A DNA stretch of 52,076 bases, from the NCBI GenBank assembly GCA_017936765.1, contig JAGBEX010000037.1:1-52076 (forward strand), in the 5' to 3' direction. This document shows positions 24,413-32,902 of the stretch, piece after piece. Position numbers and translations under genes: made by a program. The DNA comes from Clostridia bacterium. GTDB lineage: Bacteria > Bacillota > Clostridia > Christensenellales > Aristaeellaceae. Under the pieces are notes generated by a model. The model was not told where the DNA came from, did not search any database, and saw only the letters and a program-made list of their open reading frames with translations. Positions within the stretch are counted from its first letter, which is position 1. Each line of letters opens with the position of its first letter.

Positions 24413-26131
24413 TTATGCCAAGAGGGCTTCGCTGGCCGCGCGCAGATCGGCGTTGATCTTGTTGGCCTCGTCCTTGTCCATGGCGTTGGAGTTGACGTAG
24501 AGCTTGATCTTCGGCTCGGTGCCGGAGGGACGTACGCACACCCAGTTGCCGCCTTCCAGCTCGAAGTACAGCACGTCGGAGGTGGGCAGGCCGGTGGGTT
24601 CTTCCACGCCGCCAGCCACGCGGGTGCCCTTCAGGTAGTCGCGCACAGCGGTAACCTTGAAGCCAGCCAGCTCGGCAGGGGGATTGGCGCGCAGGCCGGC
24701 CATGATCTCCTTCATGCGACCCAGGCCTTCCTTGCCGGGCAGGGTCACGGAGACCACCTTCTCCACAAAGTAGCCATACTCGGCGAAGATGGACTGCACA
24801 TAGTCGTACAGGGTGATGCCCTGGGCAGCGCAGGCGCAGGCCACTTCGGCGATCAGCAGGGAGGCGTTCACGCCGTCCTTGTCGCGCACGAAGGTGGAGG
24901 ACAGGAAGCCGTAGCTCTCTTCAAAGCCGAAGAGGAAGGTGTGGCTGCCGGTATCCTGGAACTGCTGGATCTTCTCGCCGATGAACTTGAAGCCAGTCAG
25001 GGTCTCAAACATCTCCACGCCGAAGGAGGCGGCGATCTTGTTGGAGAGGCTGGTGGACACGATGGACTTCACCGCAGCGCCGTTGGCGGGCAACTTGCCC
25101 TGCTTCTTCTTGGCGGAGAGGATGTAGTGCAGCAGCACGCAGCCGATTTGGTTGCCGGTGAGCAGCTGCCAGTCGCCAGCGGAGGTCTTCACAGCCACGC
25201 CCAGACGGTCGCAGTCAGGGTCGGTGGCGAAGATCACCTTGGCGCCCTTCTCGTCCGCCAGCTTGATGGCCATCTTGAAGGTATCAGGCTCTTCGGGGTT
25301 GGGGACCTTCACGGTAGAGAAGGCGGGATCGGGCAGCTCCTGCTCCTTCACCACAGACACATTGCTGATGCCCACTTCCTTCAGGATGCGGCGCACCGGC
25401 ACATTGCCGGAACCATGCACAGGGGTGTACACGATGCTCAGCTCGCTGCCCATCTTCTCCAGCATTTCGGGCTGGACGCACAGGGTCTTGACCTCGGCGA
25501 TGTAGTCGTCGTCCACCTCGGCATTGCCGATGTACTTCAGCAGACCCTTGTCGAGGGCTTCCTGCTCGTCCATCAGGGTGCAATCGGTATAGGCGGTGGC
25601 GCGGATGATTTTGGTGATGCCCTCGGCAGCCTCGGGGCCAACCTGAGCGCCGTCCTCACCATAGACCTTGTAGCCATTGTACTGGGGCGGATTGTGGGAG
25701 GCGGTGATCACGATGCCGGCAATGGCATTCAGGTGGCGCACCGCATAGGACAGGATCGGCACAGGGCGCAGGGCATCGAACAGGAAAGCAGGCACGCCTT
25801 CCTTGGCCAGCACCAGAGCGGTATCCTTGGCAAACTCGGCAGAGAAGCGGCGGCTGTCATAAGCGATCACCACGCCGCGGGCAGCCTCTTCAGGCTTCTG
25901 CAGCAGATACTTCGCCAGGCCCTTGGTGGCACGGCGAACATTGTAGCGGTTCATGCGGTTCATGCCAGCGCCCAGCACGCCTCGCATACCGGCGGTGCCG
26001 AAGCTCAATTCGGTATAGAAGCGATCTTCAATTTCCTTATCATCGTTGGCGATGGCCTGCAGATCCTTCACCGTATCCTCATCCTGGGCAAAATCCCGCA
26101 GCCACTGCTCATAGACCTGACGAACGTCCAT
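24413..26131 (-). CDS. pgcA: Phospho-sugar mutase (phosphoglucomutase, PgcA type)
   Basis: A 572-residue alpha-D-phosphohexomutase. The four family motifs are present: GTAGMRGVLG near the N-terminus, the phospho-serine loop GIVITASHNPPQYNGYKVYG, the metal loop ATDPDCDRLGVAV, the sugar-binding GFEESYGF, and the phosphate-binding RPSGTEPKIKLY at the C-terminus. It interconverts glucose-6-phosphate and glucose-1-phosphate (or mannose forms), linking glycolysis to nucleotide-sugar and glycogen metabolism. The ATG at 26131 follows GAAAGG at 9 bases; the ATG at 26140 abuts that site. Length is normal. The symbol follows the B. subtilis homologue and is by family resemblance. Confidence 0.92.
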   Translation of the reverse strand: MDVRQVYEQWLRDFAQDEDTVKDLQAIANDDKEIEDRFYTELSFGTAGMRGVLGAGMNRMNRYNVRRATKGLAKYLLQKPEEAARGVVIAYDSRRFSAEFAKDTALVLAKEGVPAFLFDALRPVPILSYAVRHLNAIAGIVITASHNPPQYNGYKVYGEDGAQVGPEAAEGITKIIRATAYTDCTLMDEQEALDKGLLKYIGNAEVDDDYIAEVKTLCVQPEMLEKMGSELSIVYTPVHGSGNVPVRRILKEVGISNVSVVKEQELPDPAFSTVKVPNPEEPDTFKMAIKLADEKGAKVIFATDPDCDRLGVAVKTSAGDWQLLTGNQIGCVLLHYILSAKKKQGKLPANGAAVKSIVSTSLSNKIAASFGVEMFETLTGFKFIGEKIQQFQDTGSHTFLFGFEESYGFLSSTFVRDKDGVNASLLIAEVACACAAQGITLYDYVQSIFAEYGYFVEKVVSVTLPGKEGLGRMKEIMAGLRANPPAELAGFKVTAVRDYLKGTRVAGGVEEPTGLPTSDVLYFELEGGNWVCVRPSGTEPKIKLYVNSNAMDKDEANKINADLRAASEALLA

Positions 26132-26172
26132 GGATATCATCCTTTCAATTTTTACTGGAACCATTTACAAAC

Positions 26173-26201
26173 ATTATAATTGTTTTCCTTTCATTTGGCA
26201 A
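26173..26201 (-). promoter_or_regulatory. Promoter of the phospho-sugar mutase gene
   Basis: On the minus strand TTGCCA (26201-26196), 17-base spacer, TATAAT (26178-26173), with a leader of about 35 bases to the ATG at 26131. A near-consensus housekeeping promoter. Confidence 0.75.
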
Positions 26202-26273
26202 GGGTTAGTTTTGTCCCCTGCATGAAATGTCGTTTTCTTTCATACACATTTCACAAACGAAAGGAGCCTTGCC

Positions 26274-27332
26274 ATGAAGCTTCGCCCGCTTGTCTGCATC
26301 ATCGCTCTGCTGCTCACAGGGCTGACCCTCTGGTTTGCCTTCCACGCCGCGCCCGTCCGCAGCGTGCTTCCCGGTGCCGAGGCACCCGCCCGGCACCTCT
26401 TGCGCATTTGGGTATGCTCCTCTGTGGGCGGCGGCGAAAGCTGGCTGCGGGACTGCCTGAAAAGCTGGGAAAAGCAAAATCCCGGCGCCATGACCTTCCT
26501 GCGGGTGGTGTCGCCGGAGGAACTCACCCGCCCCGATGCCGTGCTGCCGGACGTGCTGCTCTACACCCCCGGCACCATCACCGCGCCCCAGGAACTTTTC
26601 GTTCCGCTGAGCAACGCCCTGGGCATCCGCGAGCCGCTGCTCCGGGCCGGGCGCTGGCAGATGCAGCAATACGGCCTCCCGCTGTGCTACGCCGGGTACG
26701 CCCTGGCCATCGACAGCAGCATCGAGCCGCACCTGGCCGTCACGCCATCCCCCACCACGCTGCTGGGCAAGCCCGCCGCCACAGCCGCCCCACAGGCTAC
26801 CGTCACACCGGGGCTGCCGGAAAACGTGCTGCCCCTTGCCCCCAAGGGCTGCGGCCTGTTCACCCTGGGGTGCCTGATGGAGCAGCGCCCGCCCCTGGAA
26901 AGCACCCTCACCACCGCCGAGGTCTACCGGCAGTTCCAGTCCCGCCAGGCCCCGGCCGCGCTGCTCACCACCGGGCAGATCACCGCCCTGAGCAGCGCGT
27001 TCCCCTTCCGGGTGCTGACCCCCGGCGAGGTCATCACCGATCAGGTCTGGTTGGGCAGCGTCTTCCCCAAGGCCGATGCCACCGCCGCCAGCCTGCTGGC
27101 CTACCTGACCTCCACCGAATGCCAGAAAAAGCTGACCCAGCAAGGCCTGTACACCGTGCGGGAGGATCTGCGCCTCTACGCCAGCGGCACCGGCGGACTG
27201 ATGGAGGCCGCCGCCGCCCGCGCCCTCACGGCCCTCAACGCCTACATTCCCGCCGAGGACATGGAAGCCGCAGCCTGGCAGTACGTCCACGGGCAAACAG
27301 GTCTTTCAGAGGCGCTGCTTCCCCTTTTGTGA
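26274..27332 (+). CDS. Extracellular solute-binding-like protein, membrane anchored
   Basis: A 352-residue protein starting MKLRPLVCIIALLLTGLTLW, a signal anchor or uncleaved signal helix with no lipobox Cys at the usual place. The body resembles family-1 extracellular solute-binding proteins: WLRDCLKSWEKQNPGAMTFL, DVLLYTPGTI, YGLPLCYAGYALAIDSS and SLLAYLTSTECQKKLTQ. A Pro/Thr/Ala-rich insert occurs near residues 155-185. No ABC permease or ATPase gene is adjacent, so it may serve elsewhere or act as a sensor. The upstream AAAGGAG is well placed. It is divergent from the mutase gene. Confidence 0.6.
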   Translation: MKLRPLVCIIALLLTGLTLWFAFHAAPVRSVLPGAEAPARHLLRIWVCSSVGGGESWLRDCLKSWEKQNPGAMTFLRVVSPEELTRPDAVLPDVLLYTPGTITAPQELFVPLSNALGIREPLLRAGRWQMQQYGLPLCYAGYALAIDSSIEPHLAVTPSPTTLLGKPAATAAPQATVTPGLPENVLPLAPKGCGLFTLGCLMEQRPPLESTLTTAEVYRQFQSRQAPAALLTTGQITALSSAFPFRVLTPGEVITDQVWLGSVFPKADATAASLLAYLTSTECQKKLTQQGLYTVREDLRLYASGTGGLMEAAAARALTALNAYIPAEDMEAAAWQYVHGQTGLSEALLPLL

Positions 27333-27395
27333 CGGTATAGTTTCCGTCCGGTGGGGCAACATAGAACACGACAAACAAGCGCGAAGGGAGATCGC

Positions 27396-28226
27396 ATGAA
27401 TATGGAAAGTCAAGTCAAGACCCGCAACCGAACCGGATGGCAGGAGGATGAGACCACCCGCCTGTTCACCGCCGTGAAGGAGGCCTCTGCCACCGGCGCA
27501 CCCCTGCGCAGCGTGTTCGAGGCGCTCTCCGACGATCTTGGCCGCAAGCCCAACAGCATCCGCAACTACTATTACGCCTGCCTGCGCCAGAAGCCCGATG
27601 CCGCCTACCTGCGCGCCGCCCCCTTTGCCACCTTCACTCCGGAGGAGACCCACCACCTGCTCCGCCAGGTGCTGATGGCCCGGGGGCAGGGCATCTCCGT
27701 GCGCTCCTGCGTGATGGACATGGCCGGAGGCGATCACAGCCTGATGCTCCGCTACCAGAACAAGTACCGGACCCTGCTCAAGCACCGGCCGGAGATGATC
27801 GAAGCCGTTCGCGAAGAGCTGCGCCAGGAGGGTCTGCCCTATCCCAAGGCGCCCACCATCGACCGTGCGGACAGCGCCTTCTGCGACCCGGAGGACACCG
27901 CCGCCGCCCGCCTCATGGCCGAACCCTGCGTTTCCGCCATGCTGGAAGGCCTGAAGGAGCTTTTGCGCCGTGCTGCCAGGTGCGAGGAAGTTCACGAGAA
28001 GCAGCGCATCATCGACAGGCTGCAGGTGCAGCAGGACCTGCGCCGCATCGCCTGGGAGAAGGACTTCGACGAGGCCACCGCCCATCTGGAGGGTATCCTC
28101 TGCCTCCTGCGGGACTTCCTTGCCCTGCCCCGCGAGTCCCAGGTCCCCCAGTTGGACACCTTCCGTGACGCCGCCCTGGAGAGCCTTGCCCAGGCCGAAA
28201 GCTTTCTCACCCGCTGCCATAGTTGA
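27396..28226 (+). CDS. Myb/SANT-like (RsfA-type) DNA-binding protein
   Basis: A 276-residue protein. Residues about 13-60 (GWQEDETTRLFTAVKEA; LGRKPNSIRNYYYACL) form a Myb/SANT-like helix-turn-helix of the kind seen in the prespore regulator RsfA and relatives. A second similar segment follows (FTPEETHHLLRQVLMARGQG; MLRYQNKYRTLLKH). The C-terminal 120 residues are helical and charged, possibly a coiled coil. The ATG at 27396 lies 7 bases after AAGGGAG. Given the SASP-like gene, a sporulation-linked regulator is plausible, but target genes are unknown. Confidence 0.65.
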   Translation: MNMESQVKTRNRTGWQEDETTRLFTAVKEASATGAPLRSVFEALSDDLGRKPNSIRNYYYACLRQKPDAAYLRAAPFATFTPEETHHLLRQVLMARGQGISVRSCVMDMAGGDHSLMLRYQNKYRTLLKHRPEMIEAVREELRQEGLPYPKAPTIDRADSAFCDPEDTAAARLMAEPCVSAMLEGLKELLRRAARCEEVHEKQRIIDRLQVQQDLRRIAWEKDFDEATAHLEGILCLLRDFLALPRESQVPQLDTFRDAALESLAQAESFLTRCHS

Positions 28227-28228
28227 CC

Positions 28229-28257
28229 TTGTCAAACCCGCCTCCATGCGGTATACT
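28229..28257 (+). promoter_or_regulatory. Promoter of the sugar isomerase-like gene
   Basis: TTGTCA (28229-28234), 17-base spacer, TATACT (28252-28257), starting directly after the stop of the upstream gene, with a 31-base leader to the ATG at 28289. Confidence 0.7.
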
Positions 28258-28288
28258 GTTGCCAACAAATCCACAGGAGGCACCAACG

Positions 28289-29128
28289 ATGAACATCGGC
28301 ATTCGCCTGCATGATACCATTGGCACCAATCTGGAAGAGCATCTGCGCAGCGCCCACGCCCAGGGTTTCCGTTGCGCCCATATCGCCCTGAGCAAGACCA
28401 TCCCCGGCTTCTCCATGAAGGATGCCCCCGCCCTGATGACCGACGAGCTGGCCGCCACCGTGCGGGAGCTGCTGGCCAAATACGAAATGCAATGCGCCGT
28501 GCTGGGCTGCTACCTGAACCTGGCCACCCCCGATGAAGCCGAGCTGGCCAACACCGTGGAGTGCTACAAGGCGCACCTGCGCTTTGCCAAGGCCATCGGC
28601 GCCACCGTGGTGGGTACCGAGACCGGCGCACCCAACGCAGGCTACAAGACCTGCCCGGAGTGCTTCACCGAGGAAGCCCTGCAGCTCTTCATCGACCGTC
28701 TGCGCCCCGTGGTGCAGTATGCCGAAGAGGTGGGCGCGGTGATCGCCATCGAGCCTGTGTGCCGCCACATCGTCTCCACCCCGGAGCGTGCCAAGGCCGT
28801 GCTGGACGCCATCGACTCCCCCAACCTGCAGATCATCCTGGACACGGTGAACCTGCTGAACATGCACAACCACACCCGCATGGATGAGCTGGTGACCCAG
28901 TCCATCGACCTGTTCGGCGACCGCATCCGCATCCTGCACATGAAGGACTACCAGCCTGTGGAGGGCGCAGAGGACGTGAAGTCCATGGCCTGCGGCACCG
29001 GCGTGATGGACTACACCCGGCTGCTGGCCTTTGCCCAGGCGCATCCCGGCCTGCCCATGACCTTGGAGGACACCGTGCCGGACAATGCGGTGGCAGCAAG
29101 ACAGCACCTGGAAAACGCAGCAAAATAA
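28289..29128 (+). CDS. Sugar phosphate isomerase/epimerase-like TIM barrel
   Basis: A 279-residue AP-endonuclease-2-type TIM barrel. Typical elements are MNIGIRLHDTIG at strand 1, RFAKAIGATVVGTETG, AEEVGAVIAIEPVCRH with the metal-ligand Glu, LQIILDTVNLLNMHNH, RIRILHMKDYQ and PMTLEDTVPD. Family members include xylose isomerase-like epimerases, hydroxypyruvate isomerase and inosose dehydratase; metal ligands look retained. The start follows ACAGGAGGCACCAACG. It is a single gene with its own promoter and terminator, so the pathway is not shown. Confidence 0.8.
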   Translation: MNIGIRLHDTIGTNLEEHLRSAHAQGFRCAHIALSKTIPGFSMKDAPALMTDELAATVRELLAKYEMQCAVLGCYLNLATPDEAELANTVECYKAHLRFAKAIGATVVGTETGAPNAGYKTCPECFTEEALQLFIDRLRPVVQYAEEVGAVIAIEPVCRHIVSTPERAKAVLDAIDSPNLQIILDTVNLLNMHNHTRMDELVTQSIDLFGDRIRILHMKDYQPVEGAEDVKSMACGTGVMDYTRLLAFAQAHPGLPMTLEDTVPDNAVAARQHLENAAK

Positions 29129-29139
29129 GCAAGCAAAAA

Positions 29140-29170
29140 GGAAGAGGCTCGACCTCTTCCTTCTTTTTTT
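29140..29170 (+). terminator. Rho-independent terminator after the isomerase-like gene
   Basis: Stem GGAAGAGG (29140-29147) / CCTCTTCC (29153-29160) with a 5-base loop, then TTCTTTTTTT. It starts 11 bases after the stop. Confidence 0.88.
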
Positions 29171-29242
29171 ATCGGCCATTCCACGGCACAAGGCCGCGTA
29201 CTGGCTACACTTCGGCCAACGCAAGCGTTGACCTCGTTAGTC

Positions 29243-29267
29243 GGGGCGAATCGCCCCTCCCTTTTTT
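29243..29267 (+). terminator. Second GC-rich hairpin with T-run
   Basis: Stem GGGGCG (29243-29248) / CGCCCC (29252-29257) followed by TCCCTTTTTT, just before the convergent stop at 29266. The GC-rich core resembles the one at 36561-36579. Confidence 0.5.
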
Positions 29268-29784
29268 ATTCCACAACAGCCACAGCCTCGATCGCCTCGC
29301 CATAGTCCGGCGCAGCCGTGGTCACCGCATCTTCCTTGCGCAGGAAGGCGTTCAGCTCCTTCAAGCGGCTGATGCGTCCCTGCACCCGCAGCCCGGTGAG
29401 CGCCTTGGAGCGATACCTGTCAAACAGCGCCCGAACGCCCATGGTCACGGGGATCGCCGCCCAGAAGCCCGCAGCACCCGCCACAGCGCTGCCCACGCCC
29501 ATGGCCGCGCCCGTCTTGGCCATGCGGAAAGCGCCGTCCTTCAGCCCGGTGACCCCAGGCTTGCGGCCCAGCAGCACCTTGGTGCCTTCCGTGGCGGCGA
29601 TCACCGCAAAGGGCAGCGCGCTGCACACGGATTCCCCCAGCTCTGTCAACAGGCCCGTTTCCTCCAGCAGACCGCTGTCGATGGCGATCTCGTCCATATA
29701 GGTCAGCCCGGTGGCAATGGTATCCACCACCGTGTCCCGCTGGCGTTTTTTGTATTCCTGCACGATCTCAGCGTAGGTCTTCAT
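29266..29784 (-). CDS. Hypothetical protein with a Gly/Ala-rich hydrophobic middle
   Basis: A 172-residue protein not recognised. A charged N-terminus (MKTYAEIVQEYKKRQRDTVV) is followed by a Gly/Ala-rich hydrophobic region (about 85-115; AAMGVGSAVAGAAGFWAAIP) that could insert in a membrane, and a basic segment RYRSKALTGLRVQGRISRLK. The ATG follows AGGAGG. It is 12 bases downstream of the tail-anchored coiled-coil gene, so the two probably form an operon. Confidence 0.6.
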   Translation of the reverse strand: MKTYAEIVQEYKKRQRDTVVDTIATGLTYMDEIAIDSGLLEETGLLTELGESVCSALPFAVIAATEGTKVLLGRKPGVTGLKDGAFRMAKTGAAMGVGSAVAGAAGFWAAIPVTMGVRALFDRYRSKALTGLRVQGRISRLKELNAFLRKEDAVTTAAPDYGEAIEAVAVVE

Positions 29785-29796
29785 GCATCCTCCTGC

Positions 29797-30222
29797 TTAT
29801 GGGGCGAATAGATTCAGTATGGTCACCAGCAGCCAGGTGCCGCAGGCGATGGACACCAATATCGTCAGCTGCTGGATCAGCCCCAGGTGCTTCTTCTGGC
29901 GGCTTCCGGCCTTGTTTTCCATGGCGGCCAGGCGGCGGCTCATGTCCTCCAGACGGCGGTCAGTGTCCCGCTGGTTCTCGCGGATGGCGCTCTCCAGCGC
30001 CTGCACCTCGCTCACCACGCGCTGGGCGGTGCGGTCGTCCTCCCGGCGCAGTTCCTCCACGCTCTGGCGCAGCCGTGCCTGATCCTCGCACAGCCCCTCG
30101 GCCACCAGCGTCATTTCGGCGGTGAACTGCTCCACCAGCTGGGCGGTGGAATCACCTTTCACGGCCTTCAGCGCATTGTTCCACAGCTGCATAGGCTTGG
30201 ACACAGTCTTTTCCTCGGACAC
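29797..30222 (-). CDS. Hypothetical coiled-coil, tail-anchored membrane protein
   Basis: A 141-residue protein starting with GTG at 30222 after GGGAGGGAGCGGC. Residues about 25-110 are highly charged and heptad-like (RLRQSVEELRREDDRTAQRV; DTDRRLEDMSRRLAAMENK), and a single hydrophobic helix (QLTILVSIACGTWLLVTILN) ends the protein. The layout indicates a cytoplasmic coiled coil fixed to the membrane by its C-terminus. No family recognised; paired with the next gene at 29266-29784. Confidence 0.6.
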   Translation of the reverse strand: MSEEKTVSKPMQLWNNALKAVKGDSTAQLVEQFTAEMTLVAEGLCEDQARLRQSVEELRREDDRTAQRVVSEVQALESAIRENQRDTDRRLEDMSRRLAAMENKAGSRQKKHLGLIQQLTILVSIACGTWLLVTILNLFAP

Positions 30223-30311
30223 GCCGCTCCCTCCCTGCTTGGTTTTATTCTATTATACCACACTTCCTGCAAAGTGCAAATCACCGTCTTTCGTTCATTT
30301 TTGATTGATAC

Positions 30312-30340
30312 TTGACTTCACTCCGGGATTATGCTATCCT
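30312..30340 (+). promoter_or_regulatory. Promoter of the LacI-family regulator gene
   Basis: TTGACT (30312-30317), 17-base spacer, TATCCT (30335-30340) preceded by TGC, an extended -10. The start of transcription would be near 30347, with a roughly 40-base leader containing the operator at 30350-30363. Confidence 0.75.
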
Positions 30341-30349
30341 TAACGCGAC

Positions 30350-30363
30350 TGAAAACGTTACCA
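30350..30363 (+). promoter_or_regulatory. LacI/CcpA-type operator (cre-like)
   Basis: TGAAAACGTTACCA matches all 14 positions of the cre consensus TGWAARCGYTWNCW. It has the central CG shared by LacI/GalR-family operators and sits just after the predicted transcription start. Autoregulation by the gene product, or carbon catabolite control by CcpA, are both possible. Confidence 0.65.
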
Positions 30364-30386
30364 AGCCCCACAACAGGAGGCGCACC

Positions 30387-31391
30387 ATGAAAATATACAC
30401 CATCAAGGATATTGCCCAGAAGGCTGGCGTAAGCGTGACCACGGTGAGCCGTGTGCTGAATCACCGTCCCGACGTGAATCAGGCCACCCGCGAGAAGGTG
30501 GAGCGCGTGATGGCTGCCTGCCATTTCGTTGGCAATGCCAATGCCCGCGGCCTGAAGCAGGTGGACAGCGACCTGGTGGCCATCATCATCCGCGGCCATC
30601 AGAATCCCTTCCTCAATGCCCTGGCCGAGGCCATGCTCCAGCACACCAAGGACTGCAAGGCCGCCTTCCTCACCGAATACATCGATGAGAAGGCCGATGA
30701 GTTCCAGACTGCCCTGCGCCTTCTGCACGAGAAGCGGGTCAATGGCTTCATCTTCGTGGGCAGCCGCATTGACGAGCGCGCCCAGGTGCTGTCCGGGCTG
30801 GATCTGCCCATGGTGTTCACCACCGTGAACGCCTCCCAGGCCGATCTTTCCCGGGCTGCCTCCGTGTCCATCGACGACCGTGCCATGGCGCGGGAAGCCG
30901 CCGGTGTGCTGCTTTCCCGCGGACATACCAAGGTGGCGGTGTTCGGCGCCAGCCGTGCCGATGGCGACAGCCTTTCCCAGCGCTACAAGGGCGTGAAGGA
31001 CGCCTTCCACGATGCTGGCCTGACCTTTGACGAAGGCCGCTATGTGGAGACCCGCTTCTCCCTCCAGGGCGCCTACGACAGCGCCAAGGCCTTCTTTGCC
31101 GAAAAGCCCGATACCACCGCCGTGTTCACCATGAGCGACATCGTGGCCATGGGCGTGATCCGCGCCCTGCAGGACATGGGCAAGCGCGTGCCCGAGGATG
31201 TGAGCGTCTTTGGATTTGACGGCACAGATATGGGGAAATACTTTATCCCGAGGCTCTCCACCGTGGAGCAGCCCGTGGAGGAGCTGGCCGAGCAGAGCGT
31301 GCTGGTCCTCACCGATATGCTGGAACACCAGGTCGCCCCGCGCCATGTGGTGGTGGAAGCCACCCTGCGGCTGCGGGAATCCGTGAAATAA
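30387..31391 (+). CDS. LacI/GalR-family transcriptional regulator, likely of alpha-glucan use
   Basis: A 334-residue regulator. The N-terminal helix-turn-helix and hinge are YTIKDIAQKAGVSVTTVSRV and LNHRPDVNQATREKVERVM. The periplasmic-binding-protein-like effector domain follows from about residue 60 (LVAIIIRGHQNPFLNALAEA; DVSVFGFDGTDMGKYFIPRL). The ATG at 30387 follows ACAGGAGGCGCACC. It precedes malQ by 26 bases and glgP after that, so it likely senses a maltodextrin or glycolytic signal and controls these genes. The effector is unknown. Confidence 0.9.
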   Translation: MKIYTIKDIAQKAGVSVTTVSRVLNHRPDVNQATREKVERVMAACHFVGNANARGLKQVDSDLVAIIIRGHQNPFLNALAEAMLQHTKDCKAAFLTEYIDEKADEFQTALRLLHEKRVNGFIFVGSRIDERAQVLSGLDLPMVFTTVNASQADLSRAASVSIDDRAMAREAAGVLLSRGHTKVAVFGASRADGDSLSQRYKGVKDAFHDAGLTFDEGRYVETRFSLQGAYDSAKAFFAEKPDTTAVFTMSDIVAMGVIRALQDMGKRVPEDVSVFGFDGTDMGKYFIPRLSTVEQPVEELAEQSVLVLTDMLEHQVAPRHVVVEATLRLRESVK

Positions 31392-31417
31392 TCCACTCGT
31401 GAAAGGACGTATACTTT

Positions 31418-32902
31418 ATGCGCCAGAGCGGTATCCTGATGCACATCTCCTCCCTCCCCGGCCCCGGCGGCATCGGCAGCCTGGGACAGGAAGCCTTTGA
31501 CTTTGCCGATTTCCTCCACGCCAGCGGCATGAAGCTGTGGCAGGTGCTGCCCATGGGACCCACCGGCTATGGCGAGTCTCCCTACCAGTCCTCCAGCGTG
31601 TTTGCAGGCAATCCTATGCTGATCTCCTGCGCCCGCCTGAAGGAGGAAGGCCTGCTGGAATACGAGCCGGAGGAGGAATTTTCCCCCGCCCAGCTGGACA
31701 AGATCGACTTCCCCGCCGTGCGTGAAAACAAGGAGAAGCTCCTGCGCCGCTGCTTTGACAAGTCCGAGTGCAAGCTGGAGAAGGAGCTGGCCGCCTTCGT
31801 GCAGGAGAACGCCTGGGTGAAGGACTTCGCCCTGTTCACCGCCATCAAGAACCACTTTGGCGGCGCCATGTGGACGAAGTGGCCGGATCACGACATCGTT
31901 GTCCGCCGCAAGGAGTGCCTGGTGTTCTACCGCAGCCAGCTGGCCATCGAGGTGCGGTATCACATCTTCTGCCAGTATCTGTTCCAGCGCCAATGGAGCG
32001 CCCTGAAGAAGTATTGCAACGGCCTGGGTATTCAGCTCTTTGGCGATATGCCCATCTATGTGGCCGAGGACAGCGCCGATACCTGGACCCACCCGGAGGT
32101 GTTCCAGCTGGACAAGAACCGCCTGCCCAAGCGGGTGGCGGGCGTGCCGCCGGACTACTTCTCTGCCGATGGCCAGTTGTGGGGCAATCCCCTCTACCGC
32201 TGGACGTACCTGCGCCTGCGGGGCTATGACTGGTGGGTGGAGCGAATGCGCCACATGGCAAAGATGTATGATGTGATCCGCATCGACCACTTCATCGGCT
32301 TTGCCAACTACTATTCCATCCCCTACGGCGCACCCAACGCCCGGGGTGGCAAGTGGGTCGTCGGCCCCGGCAAGAGCCTGTTCCGTACCTTCAACAAAAA
32401 GCTCCCCGGCATCAACATCATTGCCGAGGATCTGGGCTGCCTGTCCGACCGTGTCTTCAAGCTGCTGGACTATGTGAAATATCCCGGCATGAAGGTGCTG
32501 ACCTTCGCCTTTGGCGGCGACGACGGCAACCCGCATCTGCCCGCCAACTATGCCACCAACTGCGTGGCCTACACCGGCACCCACGACAACGGCACCGTGC
32601 TGGGCTGGGTTTCCACCCAGGACGAGAACACCCTGAACCACGCCAAGCGGGTGCTGGGCTTTGACAAGCCGGAGGACGCCCCGGAAGCCTTTATCCGCGC
32701 CGTGATGGACTCCAAGGCCGATACCGCCATGTTCCCCATGCAGGATATTCTGCACCTGAGCGGCTCTGCCCGCATGAACCTGCCCGGCACCATCGGCGGC
32801 AACTGGCTATGGCGTATGCTGCCCGGCGCCGCCACTCAGGAGATCGCCCAGCATCTCCGCGAACTCAACAACACCTATCACAGGGGGAAGAACCAAGCAT
32901 GA
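31418..32902 (+). CDS. malQ: 4-alpha-glucanotransferase (amylomaltase, GH77)
   Basis: A 494-residue GH77 enzyme. Family segments include MHISSLPGPGGIGSLGQEAF, WQVLPMGPTGYGESPYQSSS, LFGDMPIYVAEDSADTW, the catalytic-nucleophile region IRIDHFIGFANYY, the acid/base region NIIAEDLG and YTGTHDNGTVLGW. It transfers glucan segments between maltodextrins, lengthening them for the phosphorylase. The start follows AAAGGACG. Its stop overlaps the glgP start as ATGA. Length is normal for the bacterial ~500-residue form. Confidence 0.95.
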   Translation: MRQSGILMHISSLPGPGGIGSLGQEAFDFADFLHASGMKLWQVLPMGPTGYGESPYQSSSVFAGNPMLISCARLKEEGLLEYEPEEEFSPAQLDKIDFPAVRENKEKLLRRCFDKSECKLEKELAAFVQENAWVKDFALFTAIKNHFGGAMWTKWPDHDIVVRRKECLVFYRSQLAIEVRYHIFCQYLFQRQWSALKKYCNGLGIQLFGDMPIYVAEDSADTWTHPEVFQLDKNRLPKRVAGVPPDYFSADGQLWGNPLYRWTYLRLRGYDWWVERMRHMAKMYDVIRIDHFIGFANYYSIPYGAPNARGGKWVVGPGKSLFRTFNKKLPGINIIAEDLGCLSDRVFKLLDYVKYPGMKVLTFAFGGDDGNPHLPANYATNCVAYTGTHDNGTVLGWVSTQDENTLNHAKRVLGFDKPEDAPEAFIRAVMDSKADTAMFPMQDILHLSGSARMNLPGTIGGNWLWRMLPGAATQEIAQHLRELNNTYHRGKNQA

